Source: Lithospermum erythrorhizon (taxonomy: Eukaryota > Streptophyta > Magnoliopsida > Boraginales > Boraginaceae). Taken from it: a stretch of DNA of 64,000 nucleotides. Below the pieces are notes generated by a model. It was given only the letters and a program-made list of their open reading frames with translations. It made no database searches and was not told the origin of the DNA. The position numbers and the translations under genes were made by a program. Shown here in pieces: positions 1-11,459 of this stretch. The DNA lies in assembly GCA_019722365.1 (NCBI GenBank), contig JADFUC010002425.1, positions 1 to 64,000 on the forward strand. Reading direction: 5' to 3'. How positions within the stretch are numbered: the stretch's first letter is position 1; every line of letters starts with the position of its first letter.

Positions 1-283
1 ATGTTGTACTTCGTTCAGTTCATGTTGCTATACATGGATACAACATATAAACAATGATAAGTAATATGAAATGAAATTTCAATAATGTAAAAAGTATAGT
101 AATATTTCATAGTAGGTTAGTTAAATACATTCTAAGCGGGCGTTGAGTGTTATATTTCAAATACAAACTTCAAGAACAAAAAACCAAAAATTGCTTAAGT
201 TACATAATAAAATAATATACTAAGAAAAATTATATGATGTAAGTAACTTATACAAATCTATTATTTAGCTATCTCTGTGATGG

Positions 284-315
284 GTAGTAATAATAATAAT
301 AATAATAATAATAAA
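284..315. repeat. (TAA)n microsatellite
   Basis: About ten consecutive TAA/AAT units form a simple trinucleotide repeat inside AT-rich intergenic DNA. Such tracts often vary in length between individuals. Confidence 0.9.
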
Positions 316-619
316 AGAGCAGAACTTATTAGAAGTTTCCAAAAAGTATATAAGATGGAATATATAAAATATAATTGAATTATTACGATAAAATATGTCT
401 AATGGTATGAATTATGAATTTTTAATAAACAAACTAAAATAAATACATACTTTGAGTCAAGTAAATACTCATATTTTATTTAGTATATATTAATAACAAA
501 ACCTATCCTAATAAGCAAATTATATAAGACAATAAAATTAAAGTACATGCCATGATCATCTTGAACATTTTATATGTTCAGAAATATAAATTACCCATAT
601 AATTATTTAAAAATTCACA

Positions 620-1545
620 ACTAAATACTTAATAAAATTTCTCAACCATCAAATTCAAAACTTATGAATACTACATATTAAATCCATTTCTAAAAGATCA
701 TACAAATTTCATTTTTAATAATAAAAATTAATTCAAAACTCAACCAATAAAATTCAAAATTATAAGTACTAAATACTCTACTTTAAATCCCTAAAGGTTA
801 TTTGATTATATTTTTTTAAATAGTCAAATTATTTAAAGGCTACGACACAGCAAAACTCAAAACTTGTGAATATGACATACTATATCCATCTCACCACGAA
901 ATATAGTTCAATAGTTGAAACTTTTTAAATATTAGCTAAGTTATTGTATGATGTATAATTGGAAATTTTGTTGTAATAAAGGTTAATTTGAATTATCCAA
1001 AGAGGTGATATGTTAATGAATTCAATCATGATTCTTTTCAAGCTACAAAATATTCGACTTCATAAAATACTAAGATAATTATGATCATCTAAGATATTTT
1101 ATATGTTAAATCTAACTATTTGAAAAATTGTAACTAAAAACCCGATAACATTTTTTCTCGACCATCAATTTTTAAAACTTATGATTCTCGTATTAAATCC
1201 GTCTAAGATCGTGCGATTTATTTTAATAATTAAAACAAACTCAACCAACAAAATTTTAAAAATTATGAGTACTAAATACTCTATTTCATCCCCTAAAAGG
1301 TTATTGGAGTTTATTTCTCAATAGTCAATTTTTCAAAAATCAATTATCAAAATTCAAAAGTTATGAAGACAACATACTAAATCCATCTCTAAAAGATCTT
1401 GCGATTTTCATTTTTAATAATCAAAATTATTTAAAACTCAACCAACAAAATTCAAAACTTATGAGTACTAAATACTCTACTTCCATCCAGGTTATTCGAT
1501 TTTATTTCTCAATAGTCAATTTTTTAAAAACTCCATTGCCAACAT
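620..1545. repeat. Degenerate ~200-bp tandem repeat
   Basis: The block ACTAAATACTCTA followed by a T-rich stretch and (A)TAGTCAA occurs near 768-835, 1270-1330 and 1468-1525. Each copy is preceded by an AACTCAACCAA motif and by AAATCCATYTCTAAAAGAT or a decayed form of it. The last two copies are about 197 bp apart; the first is about 500 bp upstream, with a more decayed unit between. This looks like an old short satellite array or the internal repeats of a transposon. There is no coding potential. Confidence 0.65.
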
Positions 1546-3912
1546 TACCTTATAAAGATTATCACAGGTGATGCTTTATTATATATTTGATTTCATGATT
1601 TCAGAGCCGCTTTGAGTACAGTGAGTGACTATGTAATTGATTTTTTTAAACTTTTTGCAATAATAATATACACATGCCATAGCTTTAATTTATTTATAAA
1701 TTTATTCCCACTATTGCTTTCTAAGCGGTAATAATAACTAACTTTATAATAGCTTTCTTTCTGTCAAATATTAGATATGTGTTAATTCTACTTCATTTTG
1801 TCGAGGAGTAATTTGCACGTACCCCCTATAAGTTTTTTATGAACAATGTAACCCACTATCTTTGCTATAAACTTATAAATGTATATATTTAAAGATATAG
1901 TTTCTTAGGTATGCGAAAAGTCTTTAGTTTTTAAATAAAATAAACTGGCATTTATAATCATTCGGAAATTTGTAACAAATATATTGACATGTCTACCATA
2001 CAACTTTTTTTTCATATAATTTTGTGATTAGTACTCCATAATAATGCCTACATATTGAGAGTAAATACTAAATACTCCTTCGGTCTCAAGAAGATTGTTT
2101 ATGTTAAACAATGATCAAAATTATACAAACATACTCATTTTAATTTTTAATTAAATTCTTGCTAATAGTAAAATGCACTAAAATGTTTTTGAAATTCGAT
2201 ATATATTTTGTGAATATTGTACAAGATATATCAAAATAATTGGAGTTGAACATATATTATTGATATTTATGTTTATACACTAAAATTAATTAGAGCTAAA
2301 TATTTTTTCATATACAAAAAATTTGCCAAATGTATTAATTAATTGATATATATATATGATTTAGAGGATTTATAAAAGTTATATAGACTAATATCAATTC
2401 TAATTTTGATAAAGACACGTAACAATTAAAATTTTACAATTTTTTTTTACTTATTACCTAAATGCTAGTATATCTCACGTTAATATATGAGTTAAAGACA
2501 ATTAAAAATTTAGAATATTTTGAAGCTAAAAATTATATATTTTCTTATGCCATTAGTAATATTTAATGAGTTTAGTTAAACGGCAATAGGGGTATGGTGG
2601 TTGATTTATAAGTTTACTGGGGAATATTATACTTTAAGTTTCTGAGAATTAAATGCTCATAAAAAACTTTATAGGGTGGGAACAATTACATTAGGAGCTA
2701 ATCATGTATTCATGATGGTTTCTAATTAAAAATTTCTCTCAACTGTAAGAATCTTAAGTAAATATTTATATTTCTTTTTTATGTAAATTAAAAAGCTGAA
2801 TAATTTAAGCAAAATAATATAGAAATGTTATAGTGTCTTGTGCATCAAATCATTAACTCTCTATAAAGTTAAATATGGATTAGTGAATTTGAGGCCAGAT
2901 TATTTTATTAGTAAGTTTACCGACTTTTTAATTATGTAATAAAGATTATATGAAGATAATGAGTTATGAAAAAAATAAAAATTCAATTATATAATTTAAA
3001 TGTATTAAATAACTAATAAAATAATAATTTCTTGCCAAGAAAATTTCTTATTAATTTCAATATGTGTAACCTTCTTTTTAATTAATATGGTAATTTGTAT
3101 TCACATTAAAGATATTTGGATCAATTTATATTTAACTTTGTTAAGGTAAATTCAATGAAAATAAAATGAAATAATTTTTTAAGGATGATGGTATGCTTCA
3201 GACCGAAGTGAATTGAGGCCAAATTCATAACCATATATCGAACTTACATTTGAAATTAAGATTAAGTATCTTAATTTGATGCTTTCATGGCCTTAAGCGA
3301 ATTCATCTCCCAAAGAGATTATTCATGTAACTTATATGTAATCTGTTGGGAGTTACTCTTCTGTATCCTGACTCTTAATACATGGATGTTGTGTGGCTTT
3401 GTGGTAGTGTTTCTAAATAGGAAAGAAAACAATAATGTTGTATCGTTGGAATCGAAGATATGCATTGCAGTAGGTTCACACAGGGATGGCTTCGTTCTAC
3501 TAACTTTTGAATCCTATATTTTTTGGATTTTAGAAATATTTATAGTGATGTTTTAATTTAGTTAAAATTAAGAATATATCAGAAATCTGATTATATCGCC
3601 GTTAATTATTAGTCAGATTATTTAAGTAGGATATTTTAGGCGGATAAAGAGGAGAAGCTTTTAAGACAACTTAAAATATCGATGTCATGTTTATTATTGT
3701 AATTTGCTCGTTGCCAAATATGAAATTAGGTTTCTGGTTGTATTAGTTCTTTGGCCAAAGTCTATGTAGATTCACCATATGTTATAGGAATTGTATTTGT
3801 AATCTTTTAGTTGATTAAAAATAAAATTGTGCAAAATACAATTGTCGCCGTTAAGGGTATTTTAATTCAGTTCAAAAAGCAACTTATCTATTGTCTTTTT
3901 AATATATATATA
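1546..3912. other. AT-rich intergenic DNA, no gene seen
   Basis: I see no coding block here. The 89-codon open frame at 3287-3556 has no recognisable motif and ordinary AT-rich composition. TACTCCTTCGGTCTC near 2073 resembles the end of a Stowaway-type MITE, but I found no matching opposite end. Confidence 0.5.
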
Positions 3913-5165
3913 GATTGATAGCTACTAAAACTGGGCCTGCTTTGCTCTATAAGATAGTCACAAAAGATGGGAGTCTTTAACTTTTATGATAGGCTATAAG
4001 CAATGATCAGATGATCTTTCTGCATATTATTAAAGAGCATAGAACCATACATATATCATATCTCAAGAATATCTGGTCTGTAAGTTGTGAAGAACTGATG
4101 GCTCATTCAAGTAACTACGCTGTATGAGATCTTCGACGCCCTCAAGAATGTCTGGGTTAGCTGGTGAAAGGTTCACTGTAGGAACCGTCACAACCTATAT
4201 TTGTAAAGTAGTAAGAATCAGTGTATAAACAACAAGTTAAGAAGACGAGCCAGAATAACTTAAACTTCCATCTGAAAGCAAAACAGTAGCTTCATCGATT
4301 GAAGTTGATAGAATCTGTCCTGATTCCCACTTTGCACTCCTTAGAGAACACCATACACGAAGTTTCTGAAATGGTAATTATACAAATAACACAAATCAAA
4401 CAAGCAATATAACAGACACAAAATAAGATCATTCTGTTGTAATGGAATTGCAGCTTCTTTGAAGTTCAGGCAATATAACTACTGATCGACCACAACCTGA
4501 GTGTTTTTACATAAAGCAAGAGTCTTAAAAATATTCTTGTTATCAGTATGCGTGACACAAAATCATCACTTAGCCACAACTATCATAACTTACAATATTG
4601 TAAGTTGAACAAGTATTTTGTAAGAAACCAGAAACTGTAACAACAACATTAGCTTCATTTCATTTAATAATAATCAACAAATAATCCAAAATATACCGTC
4701 AAAATTGCTAATAAACAATTAAGTCAACAAAAGAAGAATCTTTTACTTTCTGATAAAGTATCCAATGTTATCATCAATCTGGGATTCCTGGAGACTTGGT
4801 TTCCCTCAGGAGTAGTTGTTTGATGGTAGGCACCATTAAGTCCTCCTTGTTGATGCCAGAAAGCTCCAGTCTTCTCAGGCGACAAGAGATAAGAATTCAG
4901 AGCTATGTTTATCCTTAACCTTCTTGTCACCAAAGCTGTTCTTTCTTCTCTTGTGTTTGACCCACTTTTCTTTTTAACATTCCTGATGAGTAGTCTCCAA
5001 TAGGAAGAGGGCGATTCGAAGAAGGCAAGCGTGCCTTCCTTGTGAAGCTTGAGCCTTGAAGGAAGCTGAGGTAAGTCTCTTGGTAATTTCTCACATTCTC
5101 ATCAAGTCTCTGGAGATTCACCAGCATTATCGAGATTCAGCAGAGAGGACAGCATTTTTTCATTG
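3913..5165 (-). pseudogene. Class VIII myosin 5' gene fragment (copy 1), pseudogene
   Basis: On the minus strand this is the 5' part of a plant class VIII (ATM1-like) myosin gene. Exon 1 near 4927-5127 opens with MLVNLQRLDENVRNY and contains the basic, proline-rich FTRKARLPSSNRPLP that resembles class VIII N-termini. The exon at about 4266-4365 encodes KLRVWCSLRSAKWESGQ and SVLLSDGS-like residues. The exon at 4051-4194 encodes LSPANPDILEGVEDLIQ and YLNEPSVLHNLQ, the start of the motor domain. The exon at 3913-3946 encodes SKAGPVLVAIN. Introns are retained, so this is a DNA-level copy rather than a retrocopy. It is broken by a frameshift near 4935, a TGA at 4063-4065 where myosins have Arg (RYSRD), and an abrupt end before the PF of VAINPF. 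No motor domain downstream of VAIN is present. A related fragment lies at 37741-38610. Confidence 0.8.
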
Positions 5166-5784
5166 AAAATATGAATTATTGCAATACAAATTGCATGCAG
5201 TATTCAATCCCTTTGAACAATGCGTGAGGAGACATTGCTCAAACGTCAGCTAGTCTGCAGCTGCAATAATTAAGAAGTTTGGCTCTTCATAGCTTCTACA
5301 GGACTTGCAATAAAAACAATGTGATCAAACAGCGGTTTTTTAGGAAGGTTTATATATATATAAACCAATTCATGTTGGTATTTAATGTTAAGGTTGTTGG
5401 AGGGAATAATGAGGGAAGATGTTTCTGAATTAATTCTGATAATAAAATGAGTTTTTCAGTTTTTATTTGAAATAAAAGCTATCAGAGAATCAATATGAAA
5501 GTATAGTAGCATATCATTGATATTCTACTTTCAATATTTTAAGAATTCAGCGAGGAAGAAGATGATTATGAAATAAAACATATGAGAAGACTTGTTCTGT
5601 CCTTTATGAAGAGAATTGAGGAGGGCAATTTAATTTATTTTTTGATTTGATAGAAAATCACGACAAAGCAAAAGCAATCAAAAGAACTTCAATTCATATC
5701 TATTGGAATAATTACTTTTTTGTAAAAAGGTGTCATAAGTCTTTTTCAATATCTAATGTTTTCTTATTATATAAGTTTTTAGAA
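5166..5784. other. Intergenic, no gene seen
   Basis: This stretch lies upstream of the myosin fragment and may contain the old promoter of the parent gene. On the minus strand, CTTCCTAAAAAACC and a TATATATATAAACC tract occur near 5340-5370, but nothing can be assigned firmly. Confidence 0.3.
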
Positions 5785-6435
5785 ATTACTAGTAAAAATG
5801 TGCGTGATTCAAGCGTTTAAAAGCGAGATAATAAATAAAGTAATTAATTATTTATATAAATTTATAAATTATACTTTTTTATTTATATTATAATTCATTT
5901 TGTTTATAGTTATATGATCATATAATTTTTTAATAATAAATTTACAAAAAGTTTTGTTACCACACTATTATTTATTTTCAAGGTTTAATAAAGAATGCAC
6001 ATTATGTAATTTATATCTTTGTCAGAGAAAATATCACTTTTTCTTCTAAAAAAAATGCACCTTATGTAAATTTTTGTTGTTGTTAAAAAATAATAGCTAC
6101 TCAATTGATTAGTAGTATAAATTATTCATAGTTCTACTATTCAGCACATTTTAATGTATTTCATTTTAATATATTATTTTTAATCCTGGCACTTAACTAA
6201 ATAATATCGAATCTTTTATAAAATTATCTCGATTTTGCTTGATCTTAGCTTGATAAAGAAAGAGGCCACACATTAGATATTCGCTTGTTCGAATGTGAAA
6301 TACTCTATTAATGAATTATATTGAAAATCAATGGAATAAAGTTGACATACTTTTTTTTAAAAAGCTATATCTTGTCGCAATAATATTTTTAATAAAAAGT
6401 TAAACCTCAATAGTATGCTCCTGATATGTGATTAA
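5785..6435 (+). repeat. Dispersed repeat, inverted partner at 62.47-63.16 kb
   Basis: Read forward, this block aligns over about 650 bp with the reverse complement of 62470-63160. Shared landmarks in order are TTACTAGTAAAA/TACTAATAAAA, GTAATTAA, AATTTATAAATTATACTTTT, TATAATTCATTTTGTT, TTTTCAAGGTTTAATAAA, GAATGCACATTATGTAATTT, CTCAATTGATTA, TTCGAATGTGAAATACTC and TTATATTGAAAATCAATG. Identity looks roughly 80 percent by eye with small indels. It is probably a non-autonomous transposon family; I cannot name the superfamily. Confidence 0.75.
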
Positions 6436-7015
6436 TATCGAGGGGTTGTAAGCGAGTCGAACCACCAAATATAAAGTTACAGTTTCGACTTCGGTGACGC
6501 TGAACACTGGGTTGGATTAAACCGAAATCACAGAATCTTAAAAATCGAGGGTTCCTTTCGAGTTGAGGTGAATTTCAGTTCATTATTCGGCTCGGTTCTG
6601 CTCGAATTTAATTTGTCGAACCGTTCGAAAAAGCTCTGTTCGAAGATGATGAAACAGAGGAACAATTTATAGTTGAGGTTGAAATCTTAATTAAAATATT
6701 AATTACAATCCCAAAATTAAAACAATTAAAATCCTAATTAAAATCTCAAATTGATATACGTGAACCAAATTGAAACAATTGAAACATTAATTAAAATTCC
6801 AAAATCAAAACCTAATTGAACCAAAAAAAAAAAATTGAAATCCTAATTATAATCTCCCCAAAATCCAAACATCAAATACCCAATTGTACATGCATGGATC
6901 CGATCTTCAATTCTTGCAGCAACCCTAAATCTTATTATGAATCCCATAAGAAAAACCACATAAGAGAAATCGAAGAAGCATTAGAATTGTTGAGATTTGA
7001 GAATTTCTGAGGAGA
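6436..7015. repeat. TTCGRACC-rich and AATTAAAATCC-rich repetitive DNA
   Basis: The part at 6450-6640 is rich in GTCGAACC, AAACCGAA and GTTCG motifs, a composition often seen at ends of degenerate plant transposons. The part at 6670-6830 repeats AATCCTAATTAAAATC-like units; a similar A-rich stretch is at 31400-31520. The 64-codon open frame at 6816-7010 shows no recognisable protein signature. Confidence 0.4.
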
Positions 7016-9391
7016 ATATGAATGCCAGCTTGGCAGCTCACGAATCTCTAAAATATAAAAATATAATATAATTATATACTAATAGCATCAAAGGAATACA
7101 TCGTTGTTCATCTTCCAACATGAAACCAAATTCTGAGGGCAATATATATATTAATTTTATTATTAGTGTCATTTAATACATGAATGGTAGTTTAATTAAT
7201 AGTGTGAAAAGGAAGAAACACAACTTACACTTTTTATAGATAGGGGATAAAGAAAGTTAAAAAGCTTCATCATTATTCTTATATATATTATTAATAACCA
7301 TATAGTCCTTTTAAGTAATAAATCTCCAAATTATATTTAATTTAAACATGCAGTTATTATATATTGATCTCAAGTTTTTTAATATACATCAATCTCAAAA
7401 TAATAAAAGACACACATATATTTACTTATTTCAATTGTTAAATTTTATAAATTATCCATTCATAAAAATAGTAATAATATAATAGTATGCATAATTATTT
7501 TAAGATTGATATATGAAGAATTTGAGACGATCTTAATTTTTTTTGAATTATTTGATATAGGTAAATAAGCCTAAATAGTTAAAAGTTAAAAATGTAATTT
7601 GTCCAAGCCCAAAGTTGTGGATGATAGATTGATAGTGTTAGTCCAATCAATTACCCAACAATACTCCAACAGTCCAACGTACTCTAATAATCACGGTCCT
7701 AATTGATGCGGAGTAATTAGGAATCTTAAACCCTGGCCTAAACTCTAAAGCTAATTGATAAAATATGGGTATGGATACTTCCGATTTTGCACCTACAGAA
7801 TGTGCACAAGATGAAGGCCATAGTAAAACCTATATCTAAAGGTGAGAAGAAGGTGGGAAGATAATGAAGAATGAAAGCAATAAATATAGAATCAAAACGA
7901 GGTAATTGTCGATCTTGTCAAAGATAGTGGGACTAAGTTGTACTTTAGTCTCAAATAATCACTTTTTTCAATTACATAATGTATATATTCTTTTATTTCA
8001 CAGTGAAGTCATTAGGGAGTGACACGTGAAATGTTTAGTTGGAATGTATGTACTCGAGTATTAGTTTAGTGATAAACATATTGGGCCCTCTCTTTCCAAT
8101 TGCATCATAATCCTTTTTTATAGTCCTGTGTGCAGTCATCAGTATTGAACTGAAACATGTTCCATACACGATGGGATAAGTTTAATTTGTTACTGTCACT
8201 GTCTTGATGACTAATGAAGAGATCGATGTAGTATTTATTGAGAGTAAATATAAATTGCCTTCAATTCAAAGAATATAATAATATACCGTAATAGGCATGC
8301 TAGTAAATAGTAATGGTACAAGGTATTGCATAAGAATCTGTTTGAAATGGCTGATTTTGATACCTAAGGCCAATTAAGAGACCAATAGTAAAAAGTTGAA
8401 ATCCTAAGGTAAGGGTCTAGTACTCATGCCCTTGAGCAATTAATAGACCAATAGTGATACACATACAAGTTAAGAAGAGATGAATCAAGAATGCCAATAA
8501 TTTAGATAGTATGAACGTAAATATTTATTTATATATTGTTGCGTTGTTAGTTGCACGTCTGATTCCAGATTAGACTGCATGAAATGAGACATTAAGAATA
8601 AAGTAGTTTTGTACTCTTTTAATTTATTGAGAAGGAATGTAATTAGCGATAACAAATGAGTGGTTAGAAGATAATGATAATTTCCCCCTTGATGACAAGA
8701 TAGAAGATGGTCCCAAACTACTCAGCCAAGGAAAAAGCCACTTGTGAGGTTACCTCTTCTTATCAACATACATACAACTGATACAAGATACATGTCCATC
8801 AGAAACTATCAAAAAATGATGGAATATACTCCTTGCTGTGCTTCTATATATTTGCACTTGCTAAGTTCCTATTAAGATTTTCCAACCCTAACCTATATAT
8901 TATATTTTCACTTTCCATTCGGTTCCTTTTCTGAATTTTCGTTTTTTAGTAATCTAATAGGTAAAACTTTGACCATGAAAACAAGACTAGAAGTCCCATT
9001 CCGTTGCATCTCAAGGTGTGCAATTATCGAGCAAACATTTATGACAAACACCAGCTATAATAACCATGTACGTACCTTATTTACCATAGAATATATAGCA
9101 AATTATTAAATTATGTAACAAATTAAGATCAATATAGTCTTTAAGTAAAATGAAACAATAATAATAATTGTTTGTTATATATATACTTATAATATGTGCC
9201 TCTGGATCCTTTTCTATATCTATCTACAAGTAACTGTGTAACACCAAAATCTCAATAGCAGCATTACCTTTCAATATACATTTATAATAATCAAGACTAC
9301 CCAATCAATGCTAGTCTTGTAACATCAATAATCATATTTCTTGCAACATTATCTTAAGAGTATTGAGATAGGCGGTCTGCTCGTACCAATT
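7016..9391. other. Intergenic, 3' flank of the NAC gene
   Basis: No coding block is visible. The last few hundred bases should contain the 3' UTR and polyadenylation region of the minus-strand NAC gene ending at 9392. I could not pick a poly(A) signal with confidence. Confidence 0.4.
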
Positions 9392-11348
9392 CTATGTGAA
9401 CCAATTCATGCCATTCACTTGATTATTGTAAGATTGTCTAAACACATGTCCTCCATCACCAAAAGACCCAAACATGGATGTTGTTTGTTGGCTCAAGGAA
9501 TGAGGGTTTTGTGAAAGCTGGCTGATAAGGCTGACTAGTGAAGAACTGTTTTCATTTGTTCCATCATTCATGCTGCTTTCAGTAACAAACCTCTTTGGTG
9601 GAGGTGGTGAGTTGTCACAGTCGACGGCACCACCCTCATCTCCACCGTTATCGTGCCAATATAAACCTGGCAGGTTTCGCTTTCCTTGGAGGATATTAAT
9701 ATCACCACCAGAAGAAGTCATTCCATTAGCATTATTGTTAGCCATCATTCCTTCGAACACGAATTGTTGTTGATGATGACCAATTTCAGGGAATAAGTTA
9801 CCATAGTTGGAGCCTTTTAAGGTTGTAGTAGGCATATTTGGTTGCAACCCTAGTGGAAGTAAAGGATGCTGTAATGATCGCATCATCATGTCATCATTCA
9901 TTTCATCTCTTTCTTGATCCATTGATCTTTGTGTGTTGCTCTTTTTGTAGATTCGGCACAATACCCAATCATCAAGCTGAAATCATGAAACCATTACAAA
10001 TATTATTTTCTGGTGAAAAGGACCCAAACAAACCGCTAAATTATCACCATTATATATAAATTGCCACTCGTTCTAATTTACTTAATCATGGGATAAAAGT
10101 AAAAAGATCAAGATACAGTTGTATTGAATTCCTATAAGATCAAGTAAAAAGGAAAAAAAAATTATACTACATGAGCAAGTAAATTAAGATAGAGGGAGTT
10201 ATCAAGTAAATTAAGACGGAGGGAGTATTTTATATAATTCCTAGTATACATTTTTCCTTCTTATATATTATATAACTATATACAAAAAATTCAGATTATT
10301 TTTTATAGACTACTCATAAATATACTAGCGCCACTTAATATATAAAAAAAGATAATATAACACAATTGATGAGTAAAGAATCTCATATGAAGTGATTAAT
10401 TAGGGCGGTGATGAGTGATTATGATGATGACGACTAACCCTTAGAGAGCCTTTTTTGTGTGGCACACCGCATCCAGGGGGTCTATTGGTCGTATTGTTAT
10501 CAAGCAGCCTATATTCATGCATGATCCAATTGCTCTTGATTCCTTTGGGAGGTTTTCCTCTGTAGAAAACTAACGCCTTCTTAACGCCAACCTTTTGTGT
10601 GCCTCCATCAGTAATTACCGGTTTGTCAGTCCCGGTAGCCTTCCAATAACCAGATGTTGCTGCCCTGTTTGGCCTTGCTCCGTTTGGGTACTTCCTGTCT
10701 CTTGGACTGAAAAAGTACCATTCTTGCTCTCCAAACGTCGACTTATCTGAATATCACATATTCAACAAACAAAAACATATATAAATCATTTTGGAAATAC
10801 CCAAGAATCCAAGCTTTTATAAAAGTGACAATGAAAGAATATTGCATTATAATAAAATAGAGAGTTAAAGAAAAGCCTCATAAAGGGATATAATGCTCTG
10901 TTTGGCTTGATAATTTTTTCTGGTCATGCTTATTGACTTGCTGATTTCTCATTAAAGTGATCAAACATACAAATTACAATCATACATATATATGAACGAA
11001 AAAACATATACACTCCCATTATCGTTTGACAAGTCTTGTCATAAAAGCTGGAAAGACTTAACTGACCATGAGAACGTAGGAAATCTATGTACTTAACTGA
11101 CCATGAGAACATAGGAAATCTATGTTCTTGATGAGGATTATTATTTTGAGGTGAGTTTCACCTGGAAGCTCCCAGGGATCAAACTTGTAAAGATCAACAT
11201 CAGCTATGATGTTTACAGGGAGAGGCAAAGAAGCTGCCTTTTTCTTGAGATAATGAACCACCAACTCTTCATCAGTCGGGTGAAATCGAAACCCCGGCGG
11301 CAGCTGCGGTTGCTGTGTGCTTCCACCAGTAGAATCCGTGCTTTCCAT
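9392..11348 (-). CDS. NAC transcription factor, NOR/ANAC056-like (3 exons)
   Basis: This is a predicted nuclear DNA-binding transcription factor of 359 residues. Exons on the minus strand are 11348-11162, 10746-10439 and 9976-9392. Introns are GT-AG and the phases fit (187+308 nt = 165 codons, then 194 codons plus stop). The N-terminal NAC domain is complete: [14 protein letters not shown] at residues 16-29, [11 protein letters not shown] at 52-62, [15 protein letters not shown] from 71, [10 protein letters not shown] at 95-104, [14 protein letters not shown] from 118 and [12 protein letters not shown] at 166-177. The variable C-terminal tail has [15 protein letters not shown] and the ending [17 protein letters not shown], close to the tail of tomato NOR and its ANAC056/ANAC018 relatives. 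Those factors act in ripening, senescence and seed development; the role here is inferred from the family. No disabling change is seen. Both introns carry short tandem duplications. Confidence 0.93.
10176..10227. repeat. 27-bp-period tandem duplication in NAC intron 2
   Basis: CAAGTAAATTAAGAYRGAGG followed by GAGT occurs twice (10176-10200 and 10203-10227). GACGGAGGGAGTA is the typical right end of a Stowaway-type MITE, so this is probably a MITE relic inside the intron. Confidence 0.6.
11057..11126. repeat. 35-bp tandem duplication in NAC intron 1
   Basis: Two adjacent 35-bp units (11057-11091 and 11092-11126), each containing ACTGACCATGAGAACRTAGG, differ at two positions. They lie about 35 bp inside the intron from the exon 1 splice donor. 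Confidence 0.9.
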
Positions 11349-11367
11349 GTATATGGACTAAGCTAAT

Positions 11368-11418
11368 TTAATTGATGGAATGAAAGATGACTGAAGAAGA
11401 GGAGAAGAAAGAGATCAT
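11368..11418 (-). other. Possible 16-codon uORF upstream of the NAC gene
   Basis: On the minus strand an ATG at 11416-11418 opens a 16-codon frame (MISFFSSSSVIFHSIN) ending in TAA at 11368-11370, about 20 nt before the NAC start codon. It counts as a uORF only if transcription starts upstream of 11418. The putative TATA box would place the start at about 11412-11418, so inclusion is uncertain. Confidence 0.3.
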
Positions 11419-11440
11419 GGTGTGATGATATATGATAGTG

Positions 11441-11447
11441 ATTTATA
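11441..11447 (-). promoter_or_regulatory. Putative TATA box of the NAC gene
   Basis: The minus strand reads TATAAAT about 95 nt upstream of the NAC start codon, followed by a CT-rich stretch (TCTCTTTCTTCTCCTCTTCT) typical of plant 5' UTRs. Position and sequence fit a core promoter. No experimental start site is known. Confidence 0.5.
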
Positions 11448-11459
11448 CTAGTGAAGAGA

